In this document: in pieces, positions 1-12,278 of the stretch | How the letters are laid out: the number at the start of each line of letters is the position of its first letter | How positions within the stretch are numbered: the stretch's first letter is position 1 | NCBI GenBank assembly: GCA_008704415.1 | Contig: VXIS01000133.1 | Span: 1 to 64,000, forward strand | Source: Sphaerosporella brunnea | Lineage: Eukaryota > Ascomycota > Pezizomycetes > Pezizales > Pyronemataceae | DNA length: 64,000 bases | Direction of reading: 5' to 3' | The notes under the pieces: generated by a model | What the model saw: the letters and a program-made list of their open reading frames with translations, nothing else | What the model was told of the DNA's origin: nothing | Databases searched by the model: none | Made by a program: the position numbers and the translations under genes

Positions 1-108
1 GTTGTACGCCTTTACTCGCGATAACTGTCTACCGCACGAATCTCGCTACATCTTTAACAAAATCGTTCACTGTTCACCTCTGCCCTTCGTCGCTTCGCTC
101 CGAAGGCT

Positions 109-135
109 CCTAACCCTAACCCTAACCCTAACCCT
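109..135. repeat. Telomere-like CCCTAA tract
   Basis: About four and a half uninterrupted CCTAAC units. The unit is the vertebrate/fungal-type telomere repeat. It is short and has ordinary sequence on both sides, so it is an interstitial tract rather than a chromosome end. Shorter matches occur near 1335, 16110 and 43203-43220. Confidence 0.85.
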
Positions 136-1180
136 CATGTTGCTATTTCAAGAGCATTTCACTCATCCGCTTAGGTGGCGTTTGTCGCTGTCTAGATCGC
201 ACCACTCGCAGTGGCGCATTTTGCCTTCGAGATCTGGGCTTTGCGCACTCAAATGTTATTTGACACGGTCTAGGTTGTTGAAACTCAGCGTTCAGCGATT
301 TCGCTGCGCCGTCGGCAGATTTTCGCACAACAGGTGACGTGGTCGGAGAAAAAGTATACTACGTACCAAACATCACCACATTGTGCCTATGAACCTAGAT
401 GGCTCCATTTCACTTTTCTGACAACCACACAGTTAAAAATCCGGTGATGCAGCTACATCCCGAAATCTGCAATTTTGGTTTTCCTTTTGCGCGGGGCACC
501 AAACTTCCACAAGTTTCTTACATCATTCACTTTTGGATTCGGGAACAGACTTTGATTTTGTTCCAAAAACAGCTGTGCCTGCGTTTCTGCATACTTGTCA
601 GGCGACCCAACTGAGTTCACACGCAAACTGTGTAAACTTCAACATCGCAAAACATCCACGCTTGAATCTAGACACGTCGCACATAGCTGCTGAAGCCTAT
701 TGCTTCACTGAAACGCTGAAGTGGTGCACGATTTGGCTTATCTTATTCACGTTACGCAATCAGGACATCAGACAGTGCGATTGAGTTGCCTCAGATAGGA
801 GTATCTAAATGCACAGATAACCCTATTATCTGCCCCGGGATTGCTTGCACATTGGTGAGTTTGAGTGTAACTGCGATCACAGTCAAAGCTTCGCTGGTGG
901 TCTTGTTCATGCCGGTGAAATCTATTTAACCCCCTGAATCCCGCCTGTCCTATACCCCTAATACCGCACGTGTGGTGGATCTCTTTATTTTGGTCCGCAC
1001 TCAGCCATTTTTTCCTTGCCACCACTCTGCTTGACCACACTGCATCATACAACCAAGGAGCAGACCTCAAGGGTTTCAGGCCGTTCTTCGCATCCCGACT
1101 TCGGTATGGTACGTTGCCCACCAAATCGAACATTCATAGTCTTGTAGTGAGCACGTTGCGCCGATTACCGCCCAGGACGT
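136..1180. other. No recognisable gene
   Basis: Several short open frames occur on both strands, but none shows a family motif, consistent codon pattern or splice structure. Nothing here can be supported beyond unique-looking intergenic sequence. Confidence 0.5.
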
Positions 1181-1182
1181 GG

Positions 1183-1400
1183 TTATTGTTGACAGCAAGT
1201 TTATACGCAGCGACACTAACATGTGGGTAGAAGAGGTATGAATTGAAGGTACGGAGCTAAGGACGCTGTTACTGAACTTAAGGTGCGGTAACGGCTCGCT
1301 GGTTCCAAGCCTTAATCTAACTACACTACTATCTAACCCTAAAGATGCGTCGGTTCATACTCGGATCTCACACAGAGTGACACTGTATGATCGAGTGACA
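1183..1400 (+). repeat. MULE-type terminal/leader repeat, copy 1
   Basis: Shares GTTGACAGCAAGTT, GCAGCGACACTAA, TGTGGGTAGAAGAG, CGGAGCTAAG and TTCATACTCGGATC, in the same order, with the segment in front of the Mutator-like transposase remnant at 60.7-60.9 kb (there in reverse) and with 15.98-16.17 kb. It is probably the terminal region of a MULE family whose body is lost here. Its 3' end is followed by a small inverted repeat at 1372-1421. Confidence 0.6.
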
Positions 1401-1421
1401 CTCCGTGTCATACAGTTACAC
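1372..1421. repeat. Nested inverted repeat (hairpin-capable)
   Basis: An outer arm GTGACACTGTATGA is answered by TCATACAGTTACAC with two mismatches, and an inner perfect arm TGACAC-TCC-GTGTCA lies between them. It could fold into a cruciform. No function is implied by context. Confidence 0.6.
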
Positions 1422-4400
1422 CATTAAACAAACGCGTGTCGGCACGTGGAAATGAAATCGGTAATTATCCTTGTGCCATCGTTCTATACCTCCTATCCCA
1501 TACACAGCACACACAGACGTTCGCCGCCTTGGCGGTGGACTAGTTTGAGGTGGGCTTCCCGAATTCGTGTCCCGGCCCCGGTGTACTGGTATGCTTTGTT
1601 TTACCCCCATCAGCAGTGTTCCTGATTTGACAGGGAAGCGGCAGAGCGAACCGCTAGTTCACATACGATTGCTGAACCTGCGGTGTTCACATTCTTGATC
1701 TATGATTATCGACCGAGACTCATTCCCGCCCAGCCCTGTCGACGGACGTGTTGTGTAAATCGTTTCTCAGGTGCGGCGCTCCCGGTTGTTCTCTGGTCAA
1801 AGGATAGAGCAACGTTCTGCTCCGACGCCCCGCGTTACTTTCCCGCTTTTCCCGTGCATCCGGTTCGAGGCTTGTGTCTCCACAGCAGAACGAAATTCCT
1901 CCACGCAGTAGCGACAACTGGGTGCACCGTCCGCCAGTGCCCCCTCAAAACAGCAAAACAAAACAAACCAGGCAAGGGAATAACTGATGAATGGCCGCGA
2001 CCAACGATTACTCGATGGGACGGTATCCGCAATGCGTGCCACACAACTGGCATCCTGATAGTCACCACCCGGGGACTTCGTTTGCCCTCGTTGCCATATC
2101 TGAGCGTCCGATCCCTGGGTTTGGATGTCATTTTCCAGGTCATGCATTCAGCTACAGTGCCTAGAGCTTTGAAACATACCATAGGCGGCTGCACATGCAC
2201 TCGACTGGCGATAGCGACAGGCCCATTCCCACGAAATAATATCTAGTCACGGACAAATATAGGTGTTGTGCTTACCGGTGTGACTGCGTGACGTCGCTGA
2301 TAGCATGAGCTAACTTCACTCTCGATCTTTCGATCTATTGCGATGATCCACCCGTGTCGTGCGATATTTCCGAGCTGGGTTGAGCAACAATCAGGATACA
2401 AACCAATAGCTGTATGTCGTCATGCTCTCTGCCGGCCTGAGGCACGGAATACTAATCGGGGTTCAGCTTAAATCTCCTTACCGGACGACGCATTGCGAGA
2501 CAACACTCGAGTAGACACATCCACGCACACCTTCATCGGTCGGTTGGATCCCTCCTTTCAATTTTCACCTGCCGGGCAGCGGTAGCCCGTATTAAGTTGC
2601 TATCCACCGGCAGACCTCTGAGCTCGGACAGATGCAATAAGAGGAGTACGGGACGGCGGGACACGCTTGGAGGTTGATAGTTGGTGGACGTTAACTAGAT
2701 GCGCCGTACACGCCGCAGCCGCCCGTTCGGCTAGCGGCATACGAGCTCGGGCGGCCTACAAAACCTATCACGGGCCCGGTGGCGAACCGGCAGGCACTGC
2801 GGCGCCGGTTATGCATGGTTTTGCGGCCGACATCTTCAACTCTCCCAATGGCTAGGATCCCGATAGCCGGTGCGCGGCGACCCCAGGATTCCGGTTGTGC
2901 AGCCGAATCGGACTGCTAACTCTGGCATCTCCGTTCACTGCCATGCCACAGCGGCATGGAAACCTCACCTCCGAGGGGTGCATATGCATACTGACATCGC
3001 GGGATTCCCATCAAGGCGTCGTCACCTCGGTCCCAGTTTCTTCATAGTCTGGCTCGCCCTGCTCGCACCATTTCCCGACGTGAACAACCGTGTAGACGAC
3101 GTGCCGTCTCGGTATATCGCACTGTTAGGCCCTATTGGTGCGTAACGGCAGGCGCGTCTGCCCCGGCAGCGCAGGTTTTGCGGTGACGGCCGCCCTGTGC
3201 GCAGTAGCTCATGCGCATTACCTCACTGCGATCATCGCCGGATGGGCGTAGTCACTCCAGCCTGTTCGCCGACCACCTTGGTGCGATATCATCAGCAACG
3301 GAAGACCCATGATCTCACCCCCGACTGCTCACCAGACCTTATATCCTTCGCCATCAAGCCATCAAGCCGGAGCAGTCCTATTGGGCGCACATCCATTTGC
3401 CAATACCGATGCAGGTCGAGCAATTTTGCACACGACACCACTCCCAGGCTCCAATGCGGCCAAAGCAGAGCGTTGGTAAAAGGCTGCGCTTTTCATTGGC
3501 GAGTGCCAGCGCCACCCTCCCGTGGTGGATTGTGGGCAGTGATGTCCTTTGAATTTTGCACTCGTGATCGTGCCCGCGTGTTGCCTTGGTGTCCCGAACC
3601 AACTTTGACTGCATGATTTTGTGCGATTAGGCATTGTTAGGCGGCTACATATGCTGGTCCGGTATAGGGCCTAAGCCGTGGTTGTGCTCCCGCCGTTGAT
3701 TCCCTCTCCGTGGCGATGGTCATTCCGTCTCGCCTCGACATCACGCCGTGAGGGCAGTCAAAAAGAGGATGCAGATAATCCAACACTGACAAGCCAATAC
3801 TGCGCACCAACAAACCACCTTCCACGATTGTCTCTTCTAATAACACGATCAAGCCTTTGCGCTGCTGACAACATGCGGCATGAGCCTGCACCCATTCAAC
3901 AACCCGACGAGGTGACCCCGCGTGTCGCCGCCTTCAACGCAAAACAAGATCGTCTCAGTCGCTTCCAGCGGCGAAAATTCCTCACGCCATACTTATCGAG
4001 TAAATACGCCACTCTGCAGTGACCACGAGGCCTAGGGCCCAGTCGCAATGGGGGTAAAACAGCAAGTCGACGCGATTGCACGATTGTCAGTTCGGACATG
4101 TCCACATTCCGGCGAGGTTCCGCAATCGCGTTCTCCTACTCTGGACTGCGCATACCGTGTGGAATGCCGTCAAACCACCCACCTCGGTAAGTTGTTGAAA
4201 TCGCGAAAAAAGATCATGAATGCGTTGCATGGGGACGCTCACTACACAACACCACGAAGAACCTGGGCTGGCGGGACAGGAGTAATGGTACCAGCAAAGG
4301 ACGGGCGCATGTATCAGTCCGCCGCATGGCGCTGCTGGACGTGACTGCGTGTGGCGTCTGAGATTGTCACGGACGGCAATTTGCGGAGGTGCTACAGCAC

Positions 4401-5100
4401 AGGTAACGTACGTAGCGGCGCAATATACCCATCTCCGCTGGCCCTGGCGTCATGACGGATAGGTTTGAGGATTTATGGTGCTCCTGCTCCAGATGGACTC
4501 AGCGGCGTCAATGGCTCCACCCACCCGGTATGCCTCCTAACCGCCGCTACCACATTTCTAGCTGCGACCTGGTGGTGACGTCTGCATCCGACATCCAATG
4601 ATCGGTACATGCCGCTGCCGTTTCTCCACCCGCAGCTTTCCATCCGTGTGTTTCAGTGTTTCAGTTTGTACTTGAACAACGCGTCGGAATTACATACGGT
4701 ACGACCGCGGTTTGTCAAGGTCTGGAGTGGGCTGCAGGATTTCCCTGGTGACGGCAACTGAGAACCAGTCACGCTCCTGTGGTCGATAAGCCTGCATGCG
4801 AATCAGCGCCGTGGTGACGCAGAGAGAAAGTCACATATGGGTTCCGGCCATGTCGCGTGTCAGAGGAGCGGCGGGTTTGGGCTGCTGGGTGTGGAGCCGC
4901 CCAGTTTCCCGGCTGTCCAACACTCGGGTTTAGCAGGCAGATATCGCTCTGGCGTGTCGCTTCCCGGCAGTTGCAAGACGCAGTGCTTATCACGAGTACC
5001 ACTATATCTAGAGAGCAAAACCAGGCGCAACCGCCGTAGCACCCGGTGGCCAACACGGAAACACCCAGGGCTGAGTGACTAGTTGTGATTGCGCGGCGCA
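1422..5100. other. No supportable gene
   Basis: GC-rich sequence with overlapping open frames of 60-190 codons in several frames, including 1683-2246 (+), 1835-2200 (-) and 3197-3616 (+). None carries a recognisable motif, and frames on opposite strands overlap, as expected from GC-rich non-coding DNA. No repeat structure was recognised. Confidence 0.45.
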
Positions 5101-5109
5101 TCGTGAGGC

Positions 5110-5960
5110 CGCGCCTCGGAGGAGCTTTCGCGACGACACTGAATGAAAGGAACTGCGCCGTGTTTCACACACATTCGCCCTGACTGCGACGTACGTGTTA
5201 CTTTGCATGGAGTGGCGCTGTACTGGACGGCGTCTTTGGAGCGCGGAAAGCAGCGCGGCATTCATCACGGTGAGAGACCGTACGGTGTTCTTGGTAGACC
5301 CCAGTTCTATAGCGAGTGCGGTGTTCCTGCCGGTAAAGCGGGGTCTCACGCTGTCCAGCTCGCATCTCACGGTCTCCCGCAATGTCCCGAGTGCGGTGTT
5401 CCTGCCGGTCAAGTCGGATCTCACCGTTGTCAGCTCACTAGCGAACGCCGTGTCGCGCTCGGGCAGGGTTTGAATGGACGCCGTGAGTGCCGCGGCCTTC
5501 GCTGCTGTTTGCATGACTGGTTGAAGGTGCCGCGATATTGAGGGTGTCCGTGCTGTGTTGTCGACGGTCGTTGATAGCTTTGACGTGGTCGCGGAGCAGC
5601 TTGACTCGATCGTCGGTAGACACCGCCCAGACACCAAGCTCAAATGCGAGCATCTTCTGCAGTCCGCCAGCACCTAGCCGGCGGTGCACACGCCAGCCTT
5701 CAACGGCCTCCATCGCCTCACCGACCGTGTCCGTGTGCATATGCTGGGACAAGCGGCTAATCACTGACGCATGGTTCCTCGTGGAGCGATATCACGTTGC
5801 GGAGGATCCGCTCGACCAGCGAACGCGACGAATTGGGATCGGTGCAGAGTGCTGCATCAGGTGGGTTTGCGGGCGCTGGACGATGTTCTCTCAGTAGTTG
5901 CGGCTGCGGTATGCACCACCGCAGAGGCGGGTGAACTGGGATACGCGGTCAGCACGTAAG
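5110..5960 (-). pseudogene. Decayed coiled-coil protein gene
   Basis: Reading on the minus strand, plausible coding sequence passes through at least two frames. A segment around 5955-5770 contains LVERILRNVISLHEEP. One at 5764-5590 contains VGEAMEAVEGWRVHRRL and DDRVKLLRDHVKAI. After a frame change, 5480-5240 gives a heptad-like coiled coil with a 25-residue tandem repeat centred on TGRNTALG and TGRNTALA (75-bp period at DNA level). The switches of frame indicate a pseudogene, though unrecognised introns could explain part of it. The coiled coil is of the same general kind as those in the intact genes at 12.3 and 49.0 kb. No specific family is recognised. Confidence 0.4.
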
Positions 5961-5969
5961 CGTATCAAT

Positions 5970-7440
5970 GGCGCAGGGAGTCTCTCGCAACACGCGCTTG
6001 GTGCCGATCAGGCTGATACCCATCCGTCGTCGCTTCAGTCCGGACTGCAAAGCCCGGGCGGTTCCTCGACGGTTTTCTCTGTATCCGGATGCTGGGCTCG
6101 GTTAGGGTTTCCTGGGCACTGAAAAAACTGTCTAGTACCGGTACGTGCAGCCATCGCGATATTGACAGCGGTGGGGGTGACCGTGGTAGCAGGCAATGAA
6201 GGTTGCGGTGCGTGCGATGCAAGGTTGGGGAGTGGGGGAGTCAAGAAGTAGATGCGATGTGTCGCGGGCCGAGATGAAAGACTAGCTGGTGACGTGGTTA
6301 GAGTTGACTGTGCGGTGGTTGAGCCAAATCATGGAAAGTGACTCGGCGGCTTGTCTTCGTCAACGCGTGTCTGCACAATCAGTGGCATCGCAGTTGAACG
6401 TCAATACTGGGTTGACATGTCCGTATATATTGCCAACAAAAGATCTCATGTCACCGCCAGTCCGCAACGGAGCCATCTCTGGTCCGCCATCACTCCGCCG
6501 TACCAGCCACTGCGTCCTTTCCCTTTCACACACCTGCAACAAATATCCGCAGATGCCATTCGGATTAGGTCCCTGTGCGCTGATCCTTCTCGCGTCGTCA
6601 TCGTCGTTTCGCCATGTGTCCTTTCGAGGTCCGGCTGTTGATACCCACAGCTCCGGGTTTTCGTGTTGGTCTGATCTGTTTTGCCGTCGTCCACAGAGGA
6701 TTTGTCCGGTCGATGGCGCCCCCAGCTCGGGTCCGCCCTGATGATATTTGTCAACAGCAGCCCGTTTTCCGACCACGGTGCCGCTTCTCTTTCAAAGCGT
6801 GTTGTTTATTCCCATCCAAGCCGTAGCTGCGCGCTCATACCCTGTTGAAGCTGCAAATCACTTGCCAACAATGTAACCCGTAATCACAGGGACGCGGCAC
6901 TTTGGTGCAAATCTCACCCATAGACAGCACAGCGCACCGGCGAGAGTGATGGCCGGCGACTGAGTATATGGCGTGACGCTGCGACGTAGATGGAAACGAT
7001 ACTCACGCTGGTAGGACTGTCTGCACGGTAGTCATTCCACACAACGGCGCTGTGTCGTCTGCCATCCCCCCATCGCAAAGGGCCCATTGATGCTACGCTA
7101 TACTACCACCGCAATCAAATCCCCCGAAGCCTGCGCCAAGGGGCGGTACGCAGTCGCGGCGGCTCAGGAAGCGACTCAATTTGGTCAGGCCGCCACCCAA
7201 TGATGCTTGTAAATTCAACACCCAAGAGCGTGAGTGGATTGAGTGTGGCGGGGGAGGGGGGACTATTGCGGCCCGTAAGCTTGCGCGGAGTCGGGGGTTG
7301 CCTGCGCTACGGGACCGGTGTATGACGGTCAGTGCACAGGCGGGCGCACGACGAGGCCGCGGCGGTACATTGAGTCGATCGGCCGTGAAATTCCAGCCTT
7401 CGTCACCTGGGCGGCCTGGCAAACGCCGGGCCACGCGTGA
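5970..7440. other. No recognisable gene
   Basis: Open frames at 6289-6741 (+) and 6360-6776 (-) overlap each other on opposite strands and show no motif. The Pro/Thr-rich minus frame at 6035-6244 could be 5' sequence of the decayed coiled-coil gene below it, but this is not supported by any signal. Confidence 0.4.
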
Positions 7441-7448
7441 TCATCCAG

Positions 7449-7515
7449 GCAGGATAGCACGAGTATATCACTAGCTCATACTCGGATCCAGTAGAGAGTC
7501 ATACTCCATGTCTCC
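7449..7515 (+). repeat. MULE-type terminal/leader repeat, copy 2 (fragment)
   Basis: Contains GTATATCACTAG, TCATACTCGGATCCA and AGAGTCATACT followed by CATGTCTC. This matches the last part of the segment that ends at the start codon of the MULE transposase at 60.7 kb. Only the start-codon-proximal third is present. Confidence 0.55.
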
Positions 7516-7574
7516 ACACTTGATACTGTCATAGATTATTTACATTGCCCTGCCACAGCGTGAAAATGTGAGTT

Positions 7575-7695
7575 TATATTGTGGACTCGAGCTTCGGCTC
7601 GGGTTCATGCTGCTCTGACTCGGTCTCACGAGTCGAGCGTGACAACCTCACGAGCCGACTCGAGTCGACCCCCAAGCTCGACTGGACTCGACGAT
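7575..7695. repeat. GAGC/CTCG-rich repeat fragment
   Basis: Dense alternation of GAGCC, CTCGAG and CGAGCTTCGGCTCG, like the ends of the hAT-like elements at 20.0-21.8 and 32.7-33.5 kb. No terminus or target duplication was found. Confidence 0.45.
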
Positions 7696-8429
7696 ATCAC
7701 CCCGGGGCGGAGCGATGGTCTGTGAAGCTACTTTGCGCGTGGGTCGCGGCGGTGAGTTTGCCTGGCTGTGGAACGAACGCACGATCGAAACGAGCAGTGA
7801 CGCCGCAGCGTCATTGCCATCCGTCACCGATCCCTGCGGACGCATCTGTTTCCTCCCGCTCTTCAACTGTGCCTCCAGACAGGCGCGGCAACAGACACTC
7901 CCCCGCGAAAGACATTCCACGCTGGCGTCAACAGGCGCGCTTGTTTGCCCGTCCTACTATCCCCCATACGCAATCGATGTCCTCGATCAAGAATCCTCAG
8001 GCCAGTGCTGCCTTGCGCCCTCGCAACTTCGGTGCGCCGCCAGACTTTGACTGCCGCAATCCACACCGTGGCCTTTGGCACTCCTGCCAGCCAGGAGATT
8101 ACTGATCCCCGTATTATTCCGCTCCCGCCGGCAGTCGATAATGCGATGTCACCATCCCGCACACTCTGCCAAAGCGTCCCGGGTTTACACGATGCAGATA
8201 TCAAGCATAGCAGTCGGCATCCTACCCCCGTCTTTCCTCGCCACCGTGCGGCATTCCCAACAATGCGCCGAGCCACGGCTGCCGGAGGATGCTCACGACC
8301 GATACTGCCAGGACGTGAAGAGAGGTTCCAGTCTCGGATCCTTGCCAAACCCATCCCCAGCACAACACGAAGGCAGGGGAACCGCAGCAGCAAGAGCGGC
8401 GGCCATTGTGCGCGGAAGATGGATTGAGA

Positions 8430-9030
8430 CAGTGGGAGCGGACAAGCTGGAGAAGATAGCCCCCCCACCCCCCCGGTTTCCCAACGAAGACACGAGGACC
8501 GGTAATCATCGCGCAGATGCAGCAAGCCGAGCAAAAGAAAAACCCCCACGACGATGCGGAGACGTGTTTCTGCTCCACAGACGGATCACAATTGCCACGC
8601 GGACGGACAGCAGCAGCAGCAGCAGCAGTGCGGCACCCCCATGGACGCGCCGAACTCTTTGCAATCAAAGAAGCACCAGCAACCGCGGTGGGGCGAAAAA
8701 GAAAGGCGGAGAGTAACCGGCAGCATTGTCGTCTTTGCCGACGCCTGAGCGGCTCTTCTGCGATTAAAGAACGACCGCGAGGGTCCGTGATACAGATGGT
8801 AGCTGAAGGCATACAAAGACCTGCCAAGCCTCCGCACCGACATCGAGTAGCGATGGGTGCCAGGTCACGTCGGCATTCCTTGCAACGAAGCCGCCGACGC
8901 CGCCGCGATAAGAGCTGCTTCCAAGCCGCAGGATCACGACGTCTACGACCGCGTCTCCATTGCGCACATCACGTAAAAGCGACACTTGAACCGAGTCGAG
9001 GAGCACTGCAGAGCTGATGCAAGAAAGGAC
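8430..9030 (+). pseudogene. LINE (Tad-like) RNase H domain remnant
   Basis: Across frames the plus strand reads like the RNase H domain found at the C-terminus of fungal non-LTR retrotransposon polyproteins. A start motif reads TDGSQLPRG (8577-8604). AELFAIKEA (8655-8680) holds the usual catalytic Glu. VVFADA is followed by a stop where DSQAAL is normal (8731-8750), then LLRLKNDREGP. The final motif is RWVPGHVGIPCNEAADAAA (about 8845-8910), matching the W-PGH-G-NE-AD signature. The preceding Pro-rich stretch fits the linker between reverse transcriptase and RNase H. Frameshifts and stops make it a dead copy. A CAG run at 8608-8628 expands a Ala/Ser stretch. The reverse transcriptase itself is not recognisable upstream. 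Confidence 0.65.
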
Positions 9031-10190
9031 GCAAGTGATGCGCTCCTACCCCCCTAAAAAAAATTGTCGGCTTGGGGAGACGCGTTGGATGGGGTGCCGG
9101 GGCGGACGGCAGCAGTCTTCCTTCACATGGCCTTAATCGGGAGATGTCTTGTGCTCAAAAAACAGGTGCACATAACGGGAGGGAAAACAGCACCGGATAG
9201 GAGTCTAAAGGTGGTGGTTCTGTTCAAGCACGAGAGACTCACGGAATTGTCCTTGAATAGGCGGCCACGACTCGGGAAAGGACTGGGAAAGATAGAGTCG
9301 CGCGTTTCTTTTGCTTTTGCTGTCTTTTGCTTAGGGGCGAACGGGAGCAGGAGGAAGGGGGGCCCCCGGCAGGCAGTTCCACGGCTACAGCCACAGGACT
9401 AGGCTTCTGTTGTCCGGCATAGCCGTCGATTAGAGTATGACTAAACCAAATTCTCAGCGAAATACTCGCGCACGCAGCTCCCACAATTGAGAGCTCCGAT
9501 TTGCTGGCTTGACTCTGCGTGACGGTCTGTGCGATCACCAACAGCCCGTCCGTTCGTTCACTCGCACCGTCAGCGCCAGCAATGTATTTGCCTTCTCTTC
9601 TGCGTCGTTGCCTGCGGTGTTGTATCACTCCACGCGGTTTTCGCAGCTTCCATTTGCCGTCGCGAAACCTGCGTTGCATGAAAGATTCGGATGCTGGGAC
9701 GGATTCTAGATATTCCGCATGCTCGCAGCAACTGACAAACGCGTAGTGTAAGCGCTGGCAACCACTGGCGATGTACGCCGCCGCCGCGATAGACCCAAGC
9801 GCCGCGGTAGGTGTGGTAGGTGAAAGCGCGCCAGTGCAAGCGCAGAAAAGTCGCAATGCGACAGAGCCGGGTTATGGCTGGTGAGACTTCTCCGATGTTT
9901 GACGATGCCTGCGGCATTGCCCCATGCCGACGCCAAATACCGAAGTTATCACCCTGCAGTTCGGGATGCCGCATTGCTGGAACGAGATGCGGGAAACGAA
10001 GCATAATCTGAGCGCCACCACGCCTCGAACGTGGCAATACGTTTCAGACCGCCAAAAAAGTGCAGCATGGTGGTGGCGAAGGAGAACCGAGCCCGATATG
10101 GTAGTGAAGACGCGGCGGCGGCTGTGTCCGGGGTTCGTCGGTGAAGAAATATTTTGTGGCTTGGTAGGTATTGATGGAGCGGTGTTGACG
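9031..10190. other. Unclassified sequence, possibly retroelement
   Basis: Long open frames exist on the minus strand (9239-9856 and 9570-10037), but they overlap in different frames and show no recognisable motif. They lie downstream of the Gln-rich minus-strand ORF and could be further gag-like sequence. That is conjecture from position only. Confidence 0.3.
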
Positions 10191-10192
10191 CA

Positions 10193-10588
10193 TCACGAAA
10201 GTTGTCTTGTCACAGATTCTTGCACCTTGATTTCGCCATCATGGTGTCGACGCGTCAGAGCTGGAGGTGACCAAACCGCTGCAGGTACTTCGGCTGCGGA
10301 TTCACATGCATGCACGCTGTGCCTGCTGCTGCCAAACCTGTGTTGGGCCTGCTGCTGTACCTGTAGCTGTGCTTGCTGCTGCTGAAGTAGATGTCTAAGC
10401 ATCGCTATCTGCTGTTCGTGTGCCGCATGGGTGGCAGCCATCTGGCGGTTGAGTGCTGTCTGGAACGCAAGCATCGCAGCAGGATCAATTGTGGGTCTCG
10501 CCATGGGAGCTGGGTTGTCGAGCAGTGCCGGTCCCCACGGGTTGCTGTTGATTGGTTCGTCTTTCTCGATGTCGCCCATTGACTTCAA
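10193..10588 (-). CDS. Gln-rich hypothetical protein, possible retroelement gag start
   Basis: An open frame of 131 codons begins MKSMGDIEKDEP. Its middle is Ala/Gln-rich and helical in character (AMLAFQTALNRQMAATHAAH and a run of Gln near residues 66-80), like coiled coils at the start of retroelement gag proteins. The Gln run is encoded by CAG/CTG-rich DNA, so it may be a simple-repeat effect. No zinc knuckle follows. It sits next to a copia integrase remnant on the same strand but downstream of it, the wrong order for a gag of the same element. The function is unknown. Confidence 0.3.
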   Translation of the reverse strand: MKSMGDIEKDEPINSNPWGPALLDNPAPMARPTIDPAAMLAFQTALNRQMAATHAAHEQQIAMLRHLLQQQQAQLQVQQQAQHRFGSSRHSVHACESAAEVPAAVWSPPALTRRHHDGEIKVQESVTRQLS

Positions 10589-10879
10589 TCGCTTTATCTC
10601 CTTTTAGTCGCTTTGCCTGCTTCAAGCGTACCAACGTTACCAGATACCGAAGCACATGTTGTTGGAAGTGATGCTACCCAATATGGAGGGGCGTTCAGGC
10701 AGGTGAAGTAAAGGTTAGTTGATTAGGAGCAAGTGAGGGTCGAGTCTCGGGGTCTATCTACGTTCATCACTCGCACCTGTGTACCAGCGTATATAGAAGC
10801 CTACACTACAGGTCAACCATTTTCAACATTCTTCATTACGATCATTTGCTCATTCGCCAGGAAATTGGACGTCCTCATA

Positions 10880-11630
10880 GTGTTCTGCCTCGTTGTTGCT
10901 TTCCGATTCCTTCTGATCTTCGCTGAACACGACGTTCGTGCATTCAAAAGCTACTCCGTTTAGGTGGCAGGGAAAATCTTATAAACACCAGATCTGGTTG
11001 GTATCGTCAACATATCCCAGAAACATACACGAGTGTGATCTGTCTCCAAATTTCTTCTCCCTTCACTGATCTTTCAGGATATATTTGTAGGCAGTGTTGA
11101 AGATGATCTAATTTGAATTTCTCTCGAAATATCTTTTCGTATGGTGTTATGTGATTGGGAACACCATTGGGGTTCACTGGTGTAGTTATATCGCTGTCCT
11201 TACGTATTCAGCCCAGAAGGGCATAGAAAGTTTGGAATCTACCATCATGCAGTGAGTGTTGCTATTTAGGGTCCTCATCATTCTTTCCGCGACGCCATTT
11301 TTATGCTAGGTGTGGGTAAATGCTGGCTCGTATTGAATTCCCTTACCGGTCAGAACCTTGTGGAATTCAGAATTGTTGTATTTACTTGTGCCATTATCGT
11401 AGCGAAAACGTCTAATGAGATATCCCTTGCTTTCAACTGGACCCTTGAGGTTATTCAATTTCAAGACGATTTCGGCAGCTCGTTTTATTATTCAGAAGTA
11501 TATATGCCTCAATATATCTTGTTAAGTCATGGATGTAGACAATGCAATATGACGCTTCTCCCATGCTGGTCTTTAGAAAGCCATATAGCTCCAAGTGGAT
11601 AACGTTGTATTGTTTAGTCGCTCATTTTTT
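10880..11630 (-). pseudogene. Copia-type integrase remnant
   Basis: Minus-strand translation in shifting frames matches the copia integrase core. The order is HLELYGFLKTSMGEASYCIV, then YIHDLTRYIEAYILLNN (first catalytic Asp region), then a decayed RFRYDNGT-like stretch (second Asp), NNSEFHKVLTGKGIQYEP, KNGVAERMMRT (normally QNGVAERMNRT, catalytic Glu), and finally a VCFLG-type motif and an AFECTNVVFSEDQ linker typical of the integrase C-terminus. Many stops and frameshifts are present, so it is an old, non-functional copy. It is AT-richer than its surroundings, which suggests separate origin or age. The rest of its pol gene is not adjacent. Confidence 0.65.
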
Positions 11631-11639
11631 CTCCTGCCT

Positions 11640-12250
11640 TTCTGTTCGCAAGGCAATCTAGGTGTCTTTGCACCCTGGCCAAAGGACTGGTTGCTCGAGC
11701 TGATACGTAGCGTTTGTTTTGCGGGGGTGCCGAGCCGGCTGCGGTGTCATCACTCGTCCGGACATTGGACCGGGTCAGAGTTCGTCACTCGGCCGGGCTT
11801 TTGATGGGCTGGGTCGGAGTGCGCGCAGTTACAATGCATCGAGCCGCCAAAACCCTCTCTGCGTTGACAGGGCACTCGCCTTCTATATAGAGTGCACCAC
11901 CGGCCAGCGTATCACTACACTCGCGCATAGTGATGATATGTTTTACAGCCTTCATTGCCCCATGCGAGCGCACTGCTGGCGCAGTATCCGGTGCACGCAG
12001 CACGATCGGCGACGGTTTGCAGCACAGAACGAGAGTGTAGCGAGCGAGGGAGAGTGCTTCAAACCCCCTTTGTCAACCCAGCGAGTGAGCGTCTGATTGA
12101 CACTGAGATCAGCGGGGCACAACCCTGACCCTCCCCTCAACGGCAACCAACGTCTGTTCAACCCCAGCTCTCCCCGCGCACCACCCCCCAATACCATCCA
12201 CCACCTACCTGTCAACTCGCGACTCACCACCCACCTTGATATCAAGAAGA
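11640..12250. other. Upstream region of the HEPN-like gene, no other gene
   Basis: No motif-bearing open frame was found. The last part, before 12279, is rich in CCACC/CAACC and ends in a C tract at about 12256-12270 just before the start codon. The kinase gene at 49.0 kb has a similarly C-rich leader. Confidence 0.4.
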
Positions 12251-12278
12251 GCACACCCCCCCCCCCCCCGCGCTACAC

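Noticed and set aside
109..135. Chromosome end marked by CCCTAA repeats
   Set aside because: Only about four and a half units, with 108 bp of ordinary sequence outside it. An interstitial tract is the safer reading.
1683..3616. Several ORFs of 90-190 codons as genes
   Set aside because: They overlap on both strands, carry no motif, and fit GC-rich non-coding DNA.
8608..8628. CAG run as a functional polyglutamine tract
   Set aside because: In the frame of the LINE remnant it codes Ala/Ser, and the region is a pseudogene.
7863..8827. Minus-strand ORFs of 201 and 228 codons
   Set aside because: They are antisense to the LINE RNase H remnant, whose plus-strand motifs (TDGS, PGHVGIPCNEAAD) explain the region better.
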